Shown: positions 1 to 7,808 of the stretch, one piece after another
How the letters are laid out: every line of letters begins with the position of its first letter
Position numbering within the stretch: the first letter of the stretch is position 1
Origin: Dehalococcoidia bacterium
Lineage (GTDB): Bacteria; Chloroflexota; Dehalococcoidia; Dehalococcoidales; BS750m-G39
Assembly: GCA_030615425.1 (NCBI GenBank)
Contig: JAUWZG010000009.1
Span: 1-21,613 of the forward strand
Direction: 5' to 3'
DNA: 21,613 bases
The notes under the pieces: generated by a model
The model's database searches: none
What the model was told of the DNA's origin: nothing
What the model saw: only the letters and a program-made list of their open reading frames with translations
Translations under genes and position numbers: made by a program

Positions 1-627
1 GAGTGGAACGACAGCGGCATCAGCGGCATAAGCCGCTGGCTGAACCGGCTGTGGAACCTGGTGACTGGGGGATATGGCGAGGGTGTGAAAGTTAGCCCTG
101 AAGAGAAGCAGAAAGCGGGGCGGGATTTATCCCGCTTTACTCACCAGACCATCAGGAAGGTAACCCAAGACCTGGAGAAGCTCCGACTCAACACCATGAT
201 AGCCGCCCTTATGGAGTTCACCAACTATCTGATGAGAGTAAAAGAAACAGGCTCGGTTACTCCTTCTGCCTGGGAAGAAGCTGTGAAAACCCTTGTGCTG
301 CTTTTAGCCCCCACCGCCCCCCACCTGGCTGAGGAGCTGTGGCAGCAGACGGGTCATAGCTATAGCATCCATAATCAGAGCTGGCCGGGGTGGGATGAGG
401 CACTGGCTAAGGATGAGGAGATTACCCTGGTGGTTCAGGTCAATGGCAAGCTGCGCGACCGGATTACAGTGCCGGCGTCTATCACTGAGGAGGAAGCGAA
501 ACAGCTAGCGCTGGATAGTCCGAAAGTGAAAGTTCATCTTACGGGTAAAGGCACCTTAAAAGCCAAAGGAGAAGTCGTAAAAGCTGTATATGTCCCCGGC
601 AGACTGGTAAACTTGGTGGTGAAGTGA
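1..627 (+). CDS. leuS: Leucyl-tRNA synthetase, C-terminal part (5' end outside window)
   Basis: The reading frame is open from base 1 and stops at TGA 625-627, leaving the last 208 residues. The enzyme charges tRNA-Leu with leucine in the cytoplasm. The opening residues (WNDSGISGISRWLNRLWNLV) match the end of the class I catalytic region leading into the anticodon-binding helical domain, which includes the LLLAPTAPHLAEELW segment. The C-terminal domain follows, beginning VQVNGKLRDRITVPA and ending in the typical VPGRLVNLVV tail. A GTG at 61 lies inside the gene and is not a start. The end is intact and full-length for the family. It is separated from proC by a spacer of repeats and hairpins. 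Confidence 0.96.
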   Translation, partial: EWNDSGISGISRWLNRLWNLVTGGYGEGVKVSPEEKQKAGRDLSRFTHQTIRKVTQDLEKLRLNTMIAALMEFTNYLMRVKETGSVTPSAWEEAVKTLVLLLAPTAPHLAEELWQQTGHSYSIHNQSWPGWDEALAKDEEITLVVQVNGKLRDRITVPASITEEEAKQLALDSPKVKVHLTGKGTLKAKGEVVKAVYVPGRLVNLVVK

Positions 628-764
628 ATATTATTAGGGAGTCCTAGAGGGACGCAGCCCCTCCCCCTGATATTTTTGTATCTTTTCCCACCCACCGCCC
701 TTAAGGTGGAATAGGGAGAGAGGCGAAGCCCCTAAAATAATAGGGAGTTTAAGAGGGGGTGTTA

Positions 765-787
765 AAGAGGGGGCGAAGCCCCCTCTT
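765..787. repeat. Perfect hairpin, 10-bp stem with GAA loop
   Basis: AAGAGGGGGC (765-774) pairs perfectly with GCCCCCTCTT (778-787) around the loop GAA. The stem is strong, but only TTAATAAAAA follows, with no T-run, so it is a poor match to an intrinsic terminator. The GGCGAAGCC centre recurs in other spacers, so it is more likely part of a dispersed repeat. Confidence 0.65.
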
Positions 788-800
788 AATAAAAACCTCT

Positions 801-829
801 TCCCCCTCTCCTTGCTAAGGAGAGGGGGA
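801..829. repeat. Perfect 13-bp hairpin next to the proC ribosome binding site
   Basis: Bases 801-813 (TCCCCCTCTCCTT) pair without mismatch with 817-829 (AAGGAGAGGGGGA) around the 3-nt loop GCT. It ends 4 nt before the purine-rich GGGGGAGAGG (834-843) that should serve as the proC ribosome binding site. In the transcript this would be a very stable structure just upstream of the translation start. It looks like a dispersed element of a kind common in Chloroflexota intergenic regions, from memory and unchecked. Confidence 0.65.
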
Positions 830-847
830 TTAAGGGGGAGAGGTTCT

Positions 848-1648
848 ATGAAAATAGCATTTATCGGCGGCGGCAATATGGGGGAGGCGATGGTTTCAGC
901 GGTTCTGGCTAAGAGTCTGGCTAAACCAGAGGCTATCCAGGTTAGCGATGTCAGCCAGGCCCGGCTTAAGTCTCTGGAGCAGAAATACGGCGTAGTGGTA
1001 ACGGAGAGCAACCTGGCGGCTATTTCGGGAAAAGATGTCGTGGTTCTGGCGGTCAAACCGCAGAACCTGGCTGAGGTAATGACCGAGCTTGGTGGCCAGC
1101 TCAAATCCACGCAATTGGTGCTATCCATTATCGCCGGGGCAAGAATCGATACCCTCTCTGAAGGGCTGAAGCATGGTTGCATCGCTCGGGTTATGCCCAA
1201 TACCCCAGCCCAGATTGGGGAAGGGATGAGCGTTTGGACAGCCACCCCTCAGGTAACCGAGGAGCAGAAGGGACTGGTCGGGGCTATACTTGGAGCTATG
1301 GGTAGAGAGCTCTATGTTGATGACGAGAAATATATTGATATGGCGACGGCGGTGAGTGGCAGCGGTCCAGCCTATTTCTTCCTGGTCGTGGAGTCGCTGG
1401 TTGATGCCGCAGTAGAAATTGGTCTTCCCCGAGATATGGCTCAGGAGTTGGTGCTGCAGACCATGCTCGGATCAGGTCACTTTATTCAGAAGTCAGGCGA
1501 AGAGCCGGCTGAGCTGCGCAGAAAAGTTACCTCCCCTGGTGGCACCACCGCTGAGGCTCTACTTCAGTTGGAAAAGGGGAAATTCACCGAGCTGGTTAAG
1601 CAGGCAGTAAAGGCTGCCTATGATAAAGCTAAGAGATTAGGGGGTTAG
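848..1648 (+). CDS. proC: Pyrroline-5-carboxylate reductase
   Basis: The enzyme catalyses the last step of proline synthesis, NAD(P)H-dependent reduction of 1-pyrroline-5-carboxylate, in the cytoplasm. The 266-aa protein has the usual family length. The N-terminal Rossmann motif is MKIAFIGGGNMGEAM (residues 1-15). The central AVKPQNLAEVM and RVMPNTPAQIGEGMS segments follow. The C-terminal dimerisation and active-site region has VSGSGPAYFFLV (about 169-180) and SPGGTTAEALLQLE (about 229-242). The ATG at 848 is preferred to an upstream in-frame TTG at 812: it has GGGGGAGAGG just upstream and the protein then begins exactly at the Rossmann strand, whereas the upstream extension would be translated repeat sequence. 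A 32-nt gap leads to the CvpA gene, so the two may share a transcript. Confidence 0.95.
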   Translation: MKIAFIGGGNMGEAMVSAVLAKSLAKPEAIQVSDVSQARLKSLEQKYGVVVTESNLAAISGKDVVVLAVKPQNLAEVMTELGGQLKSTQLVLSIIAGARIDTLSEGLKHGCIARVMPNTPAQIGEGMSVWTATPQVTEEQKGLVGAILGAMGRELYVDDEKYIDMATAVSGSGPAYFFLVVESLVDAAVEIGLPRDMAQELVLQTMLGSGHFIQKSGEEPAELRRKVTSPGGTTAEALLQLEKGKFTELVKQAVKAAYDKAKRLGG

Positions 1649-1680
1649 GAGGTAACCAGGCGGGAGGATGACGTAGATTT

Positions 1681-2169
1681 ATGAATTGGCTTGATGCCGT
1701 TATTCTGGTAATAATAGTTATTGCTACCTTCCTGGGACTATGGATTGGGCTTATTAGAGCTGCCTTATTCCTGGCGGGGATAATCGTTGGTGTAATCCTT
1801 GCCGGGCGCTACTATCTCCCCTTTTCCCAGCTGTTGTCCTTTATTCCCGGGGAAGGTGTAGCCGAGGTGGTAGCCTTTGCCATCATCCTGATTGGAGTGA
1901 TGGCGATTGCTATTGTGCTGGCGGTATTGTTGAAGCGAGCTACCTCGCTGGTGATGCTGGGCTGGGTCGACCGCCTCGGTGGCGCTGTCTTTGGCTTGTT
2001 GCTGGGGGCTATATTCTGCGGTGCCCTTTTAGCCATGTGGGCCAAGTTTTTAGGCATTGGCGGGGCTATTGACGGGTCAACCCTGGCGGCTATATTGCTG
2101 GACCGCTTCCCCATAGTGCTGGCGCTGCTTCCCGGTGAGTTTGACGCCGTGCGTTCTTTCTTTCAGTGA
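1681..2169 (+). CDS. CvpA-family integral membrane protein
   Basis: The 162-aa protein is mostly hydrophobic, with about four membrane spans (roughly residues 4-23, 25-45, 62-86 and 98-123). The signature segment WVDRLGGAVFGLLLGA (about 96-111) is typical of the CvpA (colicin V production protein) family. CvpA is linked in some bacteria to export or envelope homeostasis, but its molecular role is not settled. The start ATG at 1681 has GGGAGG at 1662-1667, a rather long spacing of 13 nt. An ATG at 1668 runs straight into a stop. The gene follows proC and ends 4 nt from the convergent coaD end, with no obvious terminator between them. Confidence 0.85.
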   Translation: MNWLDAVILVIIVIATFLGLWIGLIRAALFLAGIIVGVILAGRYYLPFSQLLSFIPGEGVAEVVAFAIILIGVMAIAIVLAVLLKRATSLVMLGWVDRLGGAVFGLLLGAIFCGALLAMWAKFLGIGGAIDGSTLAAILLDRFPIVLALLPGEFDAVRSFFQ

Positions 2170-2173
2170 TGGG

Positions 2174-2659
2174 TTATACTTTGCCCTGAAACTTCTTTCT
2201 CAGGGCTAAAGCCACGTGCTTGGGAACAAGGCCGCCAATATCGCCGCCCAGGCTAGCTGCTTCTTTGAGCAGGCTGGAGCTCAAGAATTGGTATTCCACC
2301 CTTGACATCAGGCAAACGAACTCCAGTTCAGGGTACAGCTTCTTGTTCATCATGGCCATATCAAATTCCCGCTCAAAGTCAGCACTCATCCTTAAGCCCC
2401 GCACCATAGCCTGCGCCCCTACTTTCTTGGCAAAATCAACAGTCAGCCCGCCGAAGGACTGCACCTCAACATTGGGCAGGTGGGCTGTGGCTTGCCTGGT
2501 TAGTTCCACCCTCTCTTCGGTGGTGAATAGAATGGGCTTATTGGGGGTCTCATAGACGCCGATGACTAGCTTGTCAAAGAGCTTAGCTGCCCTGGTGGCG
2601 ATATCAAGATGCCCGTGGGTTATGGGGTCGAAGCTTCCCGGATAGATAGCAATGCTCAA
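2174..2659 (-). CDS. coaD: Phosphopantetheine adenylyltransferase
   Basis: This enzyme transfers AMP from ATP to 4'-phosphopantetheine, giving dephospho-CoA, the penultimate step of coenzyme A synthesis. The 161-aa protein has the usual length. It begins IAIYPGSFDPITHGHLDI, with the nucleotidyltransferase THGH motif at residues 14-17. AMVRGLRMSADFEREFDMAMMN (about 84-105) and the SSSLLKEAASLGGDI region (about 127-141) follow. The best start is TTG at 2659-2657: GGAGGG (complement of 2666-2671) lies 6 nt upstream and the protein then begins at the first strand. A longer reading from 2692 would add residues with no family counterpart. The TTG overlaps the rsmD stop as TTGA, so the pair is translationally coupled. 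Confidence 0.94.
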   Translation of the reverse strand: MSIAIYPGSFDPITHGHLDIATRAAKLFDKLVIGVYETPNKPILFTTEERVELTRQATAHLPNVEVQSFGGLTVDFAKKVGAQAMVRGLRMSADFEREFDMAMMNKKLYPELEFVCLMSRVEYQFLSSSLLKEAASLGGDIGGLVPKHVALALRKKFQGKV

Positions 2660-3213
2660 GACTTGCCCTCCTTTTGGTATACTGCGATGCAACTATCACC
2701 ATGGCGACGCTCTTTTAGCCTGTGTAATGGGGCATAGGTTGAATTCAGGGGGAGGTGGGGGGAGTGCGTCACCACTACGATTGACTTAGTCCCAACCAGC
2801 TTAGAGTTTGCCAGTTGCTGCACTATGTTGCCTATAGACGAATCAGAATATGGCGGGTCCATCAGTATAATGCTATACTCCTCCTCAAGAAATGAGAGCG
2901 CTTTAGCCACGCTACAGCAGTAAACGTGAGCCTGAGAGGTGAGCTTTGTCTTTTCCAGATTTTCCCTGATTATACTACAACATCGTGGCTCCTGTTCAAC
3001 AAAGTCAACCCAATCGGCACCACGAGATAAGGCCTCAATACCCAAGGCTCCGCTACCAGCAAATAGGTCAAGCACTCGTAACCAATCGCTGGTGGTAGTT
3101 TCCAGAATGGAGAAAATTGCCCCCCGGACTAGATCAGTCGCCGGGCGGGTAACAGTCCCCTTTGGCACTTTAAGTCGGTGTCCTTTTGCCTTACCAGCAA
3201 TGACTCGCATCAT
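2656..3213 (-). CDS. rsmD: 16S rRNA (guanine-966-N2)-methyltransferase
   Basis: RsmD methylates G966 (E. coli numbering) of 16S rRNA using S-adenosylmethionine. The 185-aa protein has the family N-terminus MRVIAGKAKGHRLKVP. The SAM-binding motif VLDLFAGSGALGIEALSRGA lies at about residues 47-66, and the N-methyltransferase motif DPPY at 119-122. Two ATG codons stand at the start (3213 and 3210). AGGAG lies 8 nt before the first, so either is possible. Its 3' end overlaps coaD by 4 nt, the usual rsmD-coaD pairing in many bacteria. Two promoter-like sequences lie upstream. Confidence 0.94.
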   Translation of the reverse strand: MMRVIAGKAKGHRLKVPKGTVTRPATDLVRGAIFSILETTTSDWLRVLDLFAGSGALGIEALSRGADWVDFVEQEPRCCSIIRENLEKTKLTSQAHVYCCSVAKALSFLEEEYSIILMDPPYSDSSIGNIVQQLANSKLVGTKSIVVVTHSPHLPLNSTYAPLHRLKERRHGDSCIAVYQKEGKS

Positions 3214-3228
3214 CTGCCTTGCTCCTGG

Positions 3229-3258
3229 ATGATAGCCAGTTCTAGCCTATATTGTCAA
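3229..3258 (-). promoter_or_regulatory. Candidate proximal promoter for rsmD-coaD
   Basis: On the minus strand TTGACA (complement of 3253-3258) is followed after 18 nt by TATCAT (complement of 3229-3234). Both boxes are good, but transcription would start at or inside the rsmD ribosome binding site and leave a leader of only about 10 nt. It may therefore be less used than the distal promoter. Confidence 0.4.
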
Positions 3259-3264
3259 TTCACT

Positions 3265-3293
3265 ATGATATTTGGTTATTGAGATAAGGTCAA
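3265..3293 (-). promoter_or_regulatory. Candidate distal promoter for rsmD-coaD
   Basis: On the minus strand TTGACC (complement of 3288-3293) is followed after exactly 17 nt by TATCAT (complement of 3265-3270), each one mismatch from the sigma70 consensus. The expected start near 3258 gives a leader of about 45 nt that keeps the AGGAG site, so this is the better of the two candidates. Confidence 0.55.
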
Positions 3294-3299
3294 CACGGG

Positions 3300-3540
3300 G
3301 CGGCATTGCCCCTATCCCCACCCCCTCTTTTTAGTCTTTCTTCCCCTGCCCCCCGCCAAACTTCTTTTTCCCGCCCGCCCTCCCTCTAGGGCTTTGCTTT
3401 TAACCTCCCCTTTAAGGGGTGTTTAAGAGGTGCTAACCTCTGTAGGGTGGGTTGGGTGGGAAAGAAGAGATAGGTTAAAAGTAGGGAGGGGGATTAAGCG
3501 GGTTCCCTTAATCAAGAACTTAAAGGGGTGAGGTTGATAA
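3300..3540. repeat. Repeat-rich part of the divergent rsmD/nuoA spacer
   Basis: The 413-nt gap between rsmD and nuoA contains no convincing gene. It holds two diverged copies of the window-wide core in opposite orientation: 3335-3357 (TCTTTCTTCCCCTGCC, plus) and 3443-3470 (GGGTGGGTTGGGTGGGAAAG, the minus-strand form). Between them are AGGGCTTTGCTTTTAACC, CCCC-TTTAA-GGGG (3407-3419) and a 6-bp hairpin AGAGGT-GCTA-ACCTCT (3426-3441). The right end TTAAAGGGGTGAGGTTGA resembles the tail of the leuS-proC element. Strand-biased purine/pyrimidine runs dominate. Confidence 0.65.
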
Positions 3541-3562
3541 ACAGTTTAATGTCTAAGACCTC

Positions 3563-3592
3563 TTGCCTTAAAAAAGTCAACTATGATATACT
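3563..3592 (+). promoter_or_regulatory. Candidate promoter of the nuo operon
   Basis: TTGCCT (3563-3568) and TATACT (3587-3592) are separated by 18 nt. The -10 box has one mismatch from consensus. Transcription would start near 3599 and give a short leader of about 28 nt containing GGGAGGA. It lies just after the repeat block and directly before nuoA. Confidence 0.5.
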
Positions 3593-3626
3593 GGTAGCCG
3601 TCATTGTGAAATAGGGAGGAAGATAC

Positions 3627-4103
3627 TTGCTGGCAGACTATGGCTACATCGGCTTACTTCTTGTAGTTGCCATTTTTTTTGCCGTTACCACTCTTCTCCT
3701 TCCCTTTTCTCTAAGTCTTCCGGCGCGTCTGGCTATCTATTTTCGCCGGTTTCGCGACTATCTTCTTTCTAATCATCCTGTCCTTTTTAATTTTCTCCCC
3801 TCCCTTCCCAAATTCCCCAGGTTTATGCAAATTGTTCCCTATAACCCCAGTCCGGTCAAAAGCTCCACCTTTGAGTGCGGCATGGAGACCATAGGTACGG
3901 CATGGGTTCGGTTTAATTTCCGCTATTATTTTTATGCCCTGGTGTTTATCGCCCTTGATATCCTGGTTGTTTTCCTATACCCCTGGGCGGTTGAACTAAG
4001 ACAGCTAGGGCTTTTCGGTCTTGTGGCGGTGTTGGTTTTCATTTTCCCGGTTGTTGTCGGCTATATCTACGCCTGGAGGAAGAAGGTTCTGGAATGGCAG
4101 TAG
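3627..4103 (+). CDS. nuoA: Complex I subunit A (membrane)
   Basis: NuoA is a small membrane subunit at the junction of the quinone site and the proton-pumping arm. The 158-aa protein has three membrane spans (about residues 7-30, 99-119 and 127-149). The family signature between helices 1 and 2 is [26 protein letters not shown]. The start is TTG at 3627, with GGAGGA at 3615-3620, 6 nt away, and no ATG that would keep helix 1. Two things are odd. The loop before the ECG motif (about 40-79) is tens of residues longer than in E. coli or Thermus NuoA. The second helix reads [12 protein letters not shown], where the family usually has FD-V/I-E, so the normally conserved Glu is Leu113 while Asp111 is kept. 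It overlaps nuoB by 10 nt. Confidence 0.92.
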   Translation: MLADYGYIGLLLVVAIFFAVTTLLLPFSLSLPARLAIYFRRFRDYLLSNHPVLFNFLPSLPKFPRFMQIVPYNPSPVKSSTFECGMETIGTAWVRFNFRYYFYALVFIALDILVVFLYPWAVELRQLGLFGLVAVLVFIFPVVVGYIYAWRKKVLEWQ

Positions 4104-4684
4104 GCGAGATTTATTCCAGTAGGCAGCTTGATAAGGCTGAGGGTGAACAGATAGAGGCGCTTAAATCGCGTAGCCAGCAGCCTATTCCTGACCCCGATGA
4201 GTGGCTGGATGAAGAGCTCAAGCGCAATATTCTGCTGACCTCGGTGGATGCTCTGATTGACTGGGCGCGGCGCTCTTCAATGTGGCCGGTATTTTGTTTT
4301 CCTGCCTGTTGCGCCTTTGAATTTATCACCACGGCCGCTTCCCGTTTCGATATCTCCCGCTTTGGCATGGAAATCGTCCGCGCCTCCCCCCGCCAGGCTG
4401 ACCTGATGATTACCGCCGGGACATTGACCTGGAAGATGGCGCCCCAGGTAAAAAGAATCTACGACCAGATGGCGGAGCCGAGGTGGGTGATAGCCATGGG
4501 TGCCTGCGCCATCAGCGGCGGCATTTTTGCCTCGTCTTATAGTGTGGTTCCGGGGTATAACCGCATAATTCCGGTTGATGTCTATGTTCCTGGATGTCCC
4601 CCCCGCCCCGAAGCCCTGGTTTACGGCATAAGGATGCTACATCGTAAGATAGCAAAAATGAGTATTGTTACGAAAGGTAGATAG
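4094..4684 (+). CDS. nuoB: Complex I subunit B, carries cluster N2
   Basis: NuoB (PSST-type) binds the terminal [4Fe-4S] cluster N2, which passes electrons to quinone. The 196-aa protein keeps all four expected ligands: the tandem Cys72-Cys73 (FPACCAFEF), Cys138 (MGACAISGG) and Cys168 ([11 protein letters not shown]). The core [21 protein letters not shown] starts at about residue 45, after a hydrophilic N-terminal extension rich in Glu and Lys. The ATG at 4094 lies within the last codons of nuoA (GAATGGCAGTAG), a 10-nt overlap that implies coupled translation. Nothing suggests a hydrogenase small subunit rather than NuoB, given the complete nuo context. Confidence 0.96.
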   Translation: MAVGEIYSSRQLDKAEGEQIEALKSRSQQPIPDPDEWLDEELKRNILLTSVDALIDWARRSSMWPVFCFPACCAFEFITTAASRFDISRFGMEIVRASPRQADLMITAGTLTWKMAPQVKRIYDQMAEPRWVIAMGACAISGGIFASSYSVVPGYNRIIPVDVYVPGCPPRPEALVYGIRMLHRKIAKMSIVTKGR

Positions 4685-4686
4685 GG

Positions 4687-5127
4687 ATGACGGTAGCCCT
4701 TTCTGGTGAGGAAATAGCTGGTCAGATAGAGGAGCATTTTCCCGGAAGCGTTGCCGAGTCAACGGCAGACAGCCTTCTGGTTAAAGCTGAATCATTATTA
4801 CCGGTAGCCACTTACTTAAAAACCACCGCCGAGCTTGATTTTGATTACCTCACGGCTGTTACCGCTGTTGATTACTATGATTACTTTGAGGTGGTCTATC
4901 AGCTAACCTCGCTACAGCATAACCACAGCCTGGTGGTGAAGACCAGGTGCTACGACCGGGAAAACCCCACCCTTCCCTCGGTGGTCGGCCTGTGGCGGGG
5001 AGCTGATTTTCAGGAGCGGGAGATTTATGACCTTATGGGGATTAGTTTTGACGGACACCCCAATCTGAAGCGCATTGTCCTCTGGGAGGGGTTTGAGGGA
5101 CACCCACTACGCAAGGATTATCTGTGA
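4687..5127 (+). CDS. nuoC: Complex I subunit C (30-kDa type)
   Basis: NuoC is a peripheral-arm scaffold subunit that packs against NuoD. The 146-aa protein shows the 30-kDa signature near its C-terminus: [20 protein letters not shown] (about residues 108-127) followed by [18 protein letters not shown] (about 128-145). It is a stand-alone subunit, not fused to NuoD as in E. coli. It starts at ATG 4687, two bases after nuoB ends, and its TGA stop (5125-5127) shares one base with the nuoD ATG. Confidence 0.95.
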   Translation: MTVALSGEEIAGQIEEHFPGSVAESTADSLLVKAESLLPVATYLKTTAELDFDYLTAVTAVDYYDYFEVVYQLTSLQHNHSLVVKTRCYDRENPTLPSVVGLWRGADFQEREIYDLMGISFDGHPNLKRIVLWEGFEGHPLRKDYL

Positions 5128-6230
5128 TGGCGATTAAGACTGAACCTTTTGTGGTCAATATCGGCCCGGCGCACCCCAGCACCCACGGGGTGTTCCGCAT
5201 GAGGGCCACTCTTGATGGGGAAGTTGTTGTTGATATGGAGCCCGTCTTTGGCTATCTTCACCGCGGGGTTGAGAAGCTGGCTGAGGAGCGGACCTACACC
5301 GGTTGCATTCCACTTACCGACCGCTTGGACTACCTGGCTTCAATGAGCAACAACCTGGCTTATTGTTTAGCCGTGGAGAAGCTGGCCGGGATTGCTGTGC
5401 CGGAGCGGGCGGAATACCTGCGGGTGATTATGGCTGAATTGCAGCGTATTGCCAGTCACCTGATGGCGGTGGGTGGCTTTCTAAATGATTGTGGCGCTTT
5501 TATGACACCCGTCCTTTATATGCTCCGGGAGAGGGAGAAGATTTTAGACCTCTTTGAGATGGCCAGCGGTCAGCGGCTGACCTATAACTATATGAGGGTG
5601 GGTGGAGTTAGCCAGGATGTTCCCGAAGAGTTTTTACCGGCGCTAGGTAAATTCGTTAAGGTAATGCCCGGTTGGATTGATGAATATGACCGCCTGCTTA
5701 AGGAGAACGAGATACTGCTGGCGCGGGCTAAAGGTGTTGGCATCCTGCCCAAAGAATTAGCCATCAATATTTCCGCCAGCGGTCCGGTGCTGCGAGCCAG
5801 CGGGGTGAAGTGGGACATTCGCCGCGCCGACCCCTACTCTATCTACGACCGCTTTGAATTTGATATCCCCATCGGCACTGCTGGCGATTGCTACGACCGC
5901 TACCGGGCAAGAATTGAAGAGATGCGCCAGAGCGTGCGTATCTTAAAGCAGGCTATGGAGCAGTTGCCTCAGGGTGAGGTGAGGAGCGATGTACCTCACC
6001 TGATTCGCCCGCCGATAGGTGAAGCCTATGGGCATATTGAAGCCCCCAGGGGTGAGCTGGGCTTCTATCTGGTGTCGGATAACTCCATTGCCCCCTACCG
6101 TTTCCATGTTCGGGCGCCAACCCTGATTAACCTGACGGCTCTCCGCGATATGATGCTGGGGTGGAAGGTGGCTGACGCCATAATTATCTTCGGCAGTATT
6201 GATATCTGTATGGGCGAGGTGGACCGGTAA
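5127..6230 (+). CDS. nuoD: Complex I subunit D (49-kDa type)
   Basis: NuoD forms the quinone-binding cavity together with NuoB and is related to the large subunit of NiFe hydrogenases. From ATG 5127 the protein has 367 residues. [15 protein letters not shown] (11-25) carries His20, and [13 protein letters not shown] (about 74-86) carries Tyr79. By alignment from memory these are the quinone-site His and Tyr. [20 protein letters not shown] lies centrally and the C-terminus is [13 protein letters not shown]. No pair of CxxC motifs is present, so there is no NiFe site. A GTG one codon upstream (5124) is possible, but ATG with the TGATG overlap to nuoC is preferred. It also shares one base with nuoH. 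Confidence 0.96.
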   Translation: MAIKTEPFVVNIGPAHPSTHGVFRMRATLDGEVVVDMEPVFGYLHRGVEKLAEERTYTGCIPLTDRLDYLASMSNNLAYCLAVEKLAGIAVPERAEYLRVIMAELQRIASHLMAVGGFLNDCGAFMTPVLYMLREREKILDLFEMASGQRLTYNYMRVGGVSQDVPEEFLPALGKFVKVMPGWIDEYDRLLKENEILLARAKGVGILPKELAINISASGPVLRASGVKWDIRRADPYSIYDRFEFDIPIGTAGDCYDRYRARIEEMRQSVRILKQAMEQLPQGEVRSDVPHLIRPPIGEAYGHIEAPRGELGFYLVSDNSIAPYRFHVRAPTLINLTALRDMMLGWKVADAIIIFGSIDICMGEVDR

Positions 6231-7318
6231 TGACTATGGCCGTATTACCTCCGGACTGGCCCGGCGGTTTCTGGGCGCACTGGGCGGTATTTGCCGTCAT
6301 CATCATAGCTTTTGTTCTGTTGATGTTCATGGTGTTTACCTGGTTTGAGCGGAGGGCGATGGCGTTTATGCAGGCACGCCTGGGCCCCAACCGCGCCGGC
6401 CCCTTCGGTCTTTTTCAGCCGGCGGCTGATGGCCTTAAGGTCTTGCTCAAGGAAGATATTGTGCCGGCGAAAGGTGATAAATTAGTCCACTGGCTGGCGC
6501 CGGTGGTTGCCTTTGTCCCGGTGCTTATGATTTTTGCCGTAGTGCCCTTCCAGGGTGGAGCGCTGCTGGTTGACCTCAATATCGGCATCCTTTATATAGT
6601 GGCTATCAGCTCGGTAACGGTAGTGGGGGTATTTATGGCGGGGTGGGCTTCCAACAACAAGTATTCCCTCCTTGGTGCCATGCGTAGTGTAGCCGCCGTA
6701 GTGAGCTACGAGATACCGGTAGTGCTATCCATTGTCGGTGTGGTGCTGCTGGCTGGCTCGATGTCCCTGCAGCAGATAGTCCAGGCTCAGGACATACCCT
6801 TCATCCTGGTGCAGCCGCTGGGCTTTCTGCTCTTTTTTATCGGCGCCCTGGCTGAAATTAACCGCACCCCCTTTGACCTCATGGAGGCTGACTCCGAGCT
6901 TGTCGCTGGCTATAACACCGAATACTCGGGAATGAAATGGGGCCTGCTCTTTTTGGCCGAATACGGTGAAGCTCTGGCTATCTCGGCTATTGTCACCACC
7001 CTCTTTCTCGGCGGCTGGAGAGGACCGCTACTGCCCCCCTGGCTCTGGTTTTTGGTCAAGGTCGGTCTGGTATTCTTCGTTATTGTCTGGATAAGGACTA
7101 CGGTGCCCCGCATCAGGATTGACCAGTTAATGGCACTGGCCTGGAAGTTCCTCTTTCCCTTAGCCCTGATAAACCTGCTTATCACCGCCGTAGAGATATT
7201 AGCCTGGCCCGATGTTTCCCTCTGGCTGTTAGTCCCGATTAATTTTGCCGTTATGATAGTCCTGGTGCTCTTGTGGTCGCGACTCTTTAAGTTAGGCTGG
7301 GGTAAAGTTGAAGTTTGA
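6230..7318 (+). CDS. nuoH: Complex I subunit H (membrane)
   Basis: NuoH anchors the peripheral arm and forms the entrance of the quinone tunnel. The 362-aa protein has about eight membrane spans. The first cytoplasmic loop holds WFERRAMAFMQARLGPNRAG (about residues 38-57) and the following GLFQPAADGLK. The other signature is NRTPFDLMEADSELVAGYNT (211-230), then EYSG and FLAEYGE (about 231-247), with the acidic residues needed for coupling retained. The ATG at 6230 shares its A with the nuoD stop (TAATG). Confidence 0.97.
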   Translation: MTMAVLPPDWPGGFWAHWAVFAVIIIAFVLLMFMVFTWFERRAMAFMQARLGPNRAGPFGLFQPAADGLKVLLKEDIVPAKGDKLVHWLAPVVAFVPVLMIFAVVPFQGGALLVDLNIGILYIVAISSVTVVGVFMAGWASNNKYSLLGAMRSVAAVVSYEIPVVLSIVGVVLLAGSMSLQQIVQAQDIPFILVQPLGFLLFFIGALAEINRTPFDLMEADSELVAGYNTEYSGMKWGLLFLAEYGEALAISAIVTTLFLGGWRGPLLPPWLWFLVKVGLVFFVIVWIRTTVPRIRIDQLMALAWKFLFPLALINLLITAVEILAWPDVSLWLLVPINFAVMIVLVLLWSRLFKLGWGKVEV

Positions 7319-7808
7319 GCGTTACGGAATAGGCATTGCTAAAGGCTTATCGGTGACGATAAGGCACTTGCTTAGGCGTCCGATAACCACCCAATATCCG
7401 GAGCAGAGGCTTAACACCTCACGCCGGATTCGGGGTAATGAGCTTGTCTGGGATAAGGAGAAGTGCACCGGTTGTGCTACCTGTGCCAAGACCTGCCCTC
7501 AGGGGAGCATTGAGATTGTAACCTCGGTTAAGGTCGAGGAGAATAAATACAAGGTCGAGAAGTTTGAGGTAGATACCGGCTACTGTATATTTTGTGGCTT
7601 GTGCGTTGAGGCCTGCCCCTACGAGGCTTTGTTTATGGGTTATGCCTACGAGCGAGCCAGGTATCGGCGAGGTGAACTGATACTGGCTAGGGAGGACTTA
7701 CTGGCATCGGATGAGAGGAAACCAAGTGGTTATGCCCGACCCGAAATTGCGGCCACCTTACCCAAGCAGACTCTACTTCTGGATGGGGATAGGGGGAGAA
7801 GAAGGTAA
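7308..7808 (+). CDS. nuoI: Complex I subunit I, two [4Fe-4S] clusters
   Basis: NuoI is the 8-Fe ferredoxin-like subunit that carries electrons through clusters N6a and N6b towards N2. The 166-aa protein has two full motifs: CTGCATCAKTCP (Cys53, 56, 59, 63) and CIFCGLCVEACPYEAL (Cys93, 96, 99, 103). The N-terminal GLSVTIRHLLRRPITTQYPE is family-typical. The start is taken as TTG at 7308, inside the last codons of nuoH (11-nt overlap), because it preserves the amphipathic N-terminus and no ATG fits. In a complex without NuoE, F and G, NuoI would be near the electron entry point, so a ferredoxin or flavodoxin donor could dock here. That is an inference. Confidence 0.95.
   Translation: MKFERYGIGIAKGLSVTIRHLLRRPITTQYPEQRLNTSRRIRGNELVWDKEKCTGCATCAKTCPQGSIEIVTSVKVEENKYKVEKFEVDTGYCIFCGLCVEACPYEALFMGYAYERARYRRGELILAREDLLASDERKPSGYARPEIAATLPKQTLLLDGDRGRRR

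Larger units (their letters stand above)
640..843. repeat. Repeat-rich spacer between leuS and proC
   Basis: This spacer is a patchwork of repeat pieces that recur elsewhere in the window. A core at 681-706 (TCTTTTCCCACCC...CCGCCCTTAAGG) matches, in reverse orientation, cores at 20963-20990 and 15024-15050. A GGCGAAGCC piece occurs at 722-730 and again inside a hairpin at 765-787. The last part (801-843) is a purine-rich element with a long perfect hairpin that ends directly at the proC ribosome binding site. I see no coding capacity here. Confidence 0.7.

Noticed and set aside
765..787. Intrinsic terminator for leuS
   Set aside because: The stem is strong but followed by TTAATAAAAA rather than a T-run, and the motif recurs in other spacers, so it is treated as part of the repeat.
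634..1245. Long minus-strand open frame across the spacer and the proC start
   Set aside because: It is antisense to proC, its C-terminal part is translated repeat (Pro/Leu-rich low complexity), and no family features are visible.
6195..6230. Cysteine in the NuoD C-terminus ([11 protein letters not shown]) as a remnant NiFe ligand
   Set aside because: The paired CxxC motifs of NiFe hydrogenase large subunits are absent at both ends and the genetic context is a full nuo operon.
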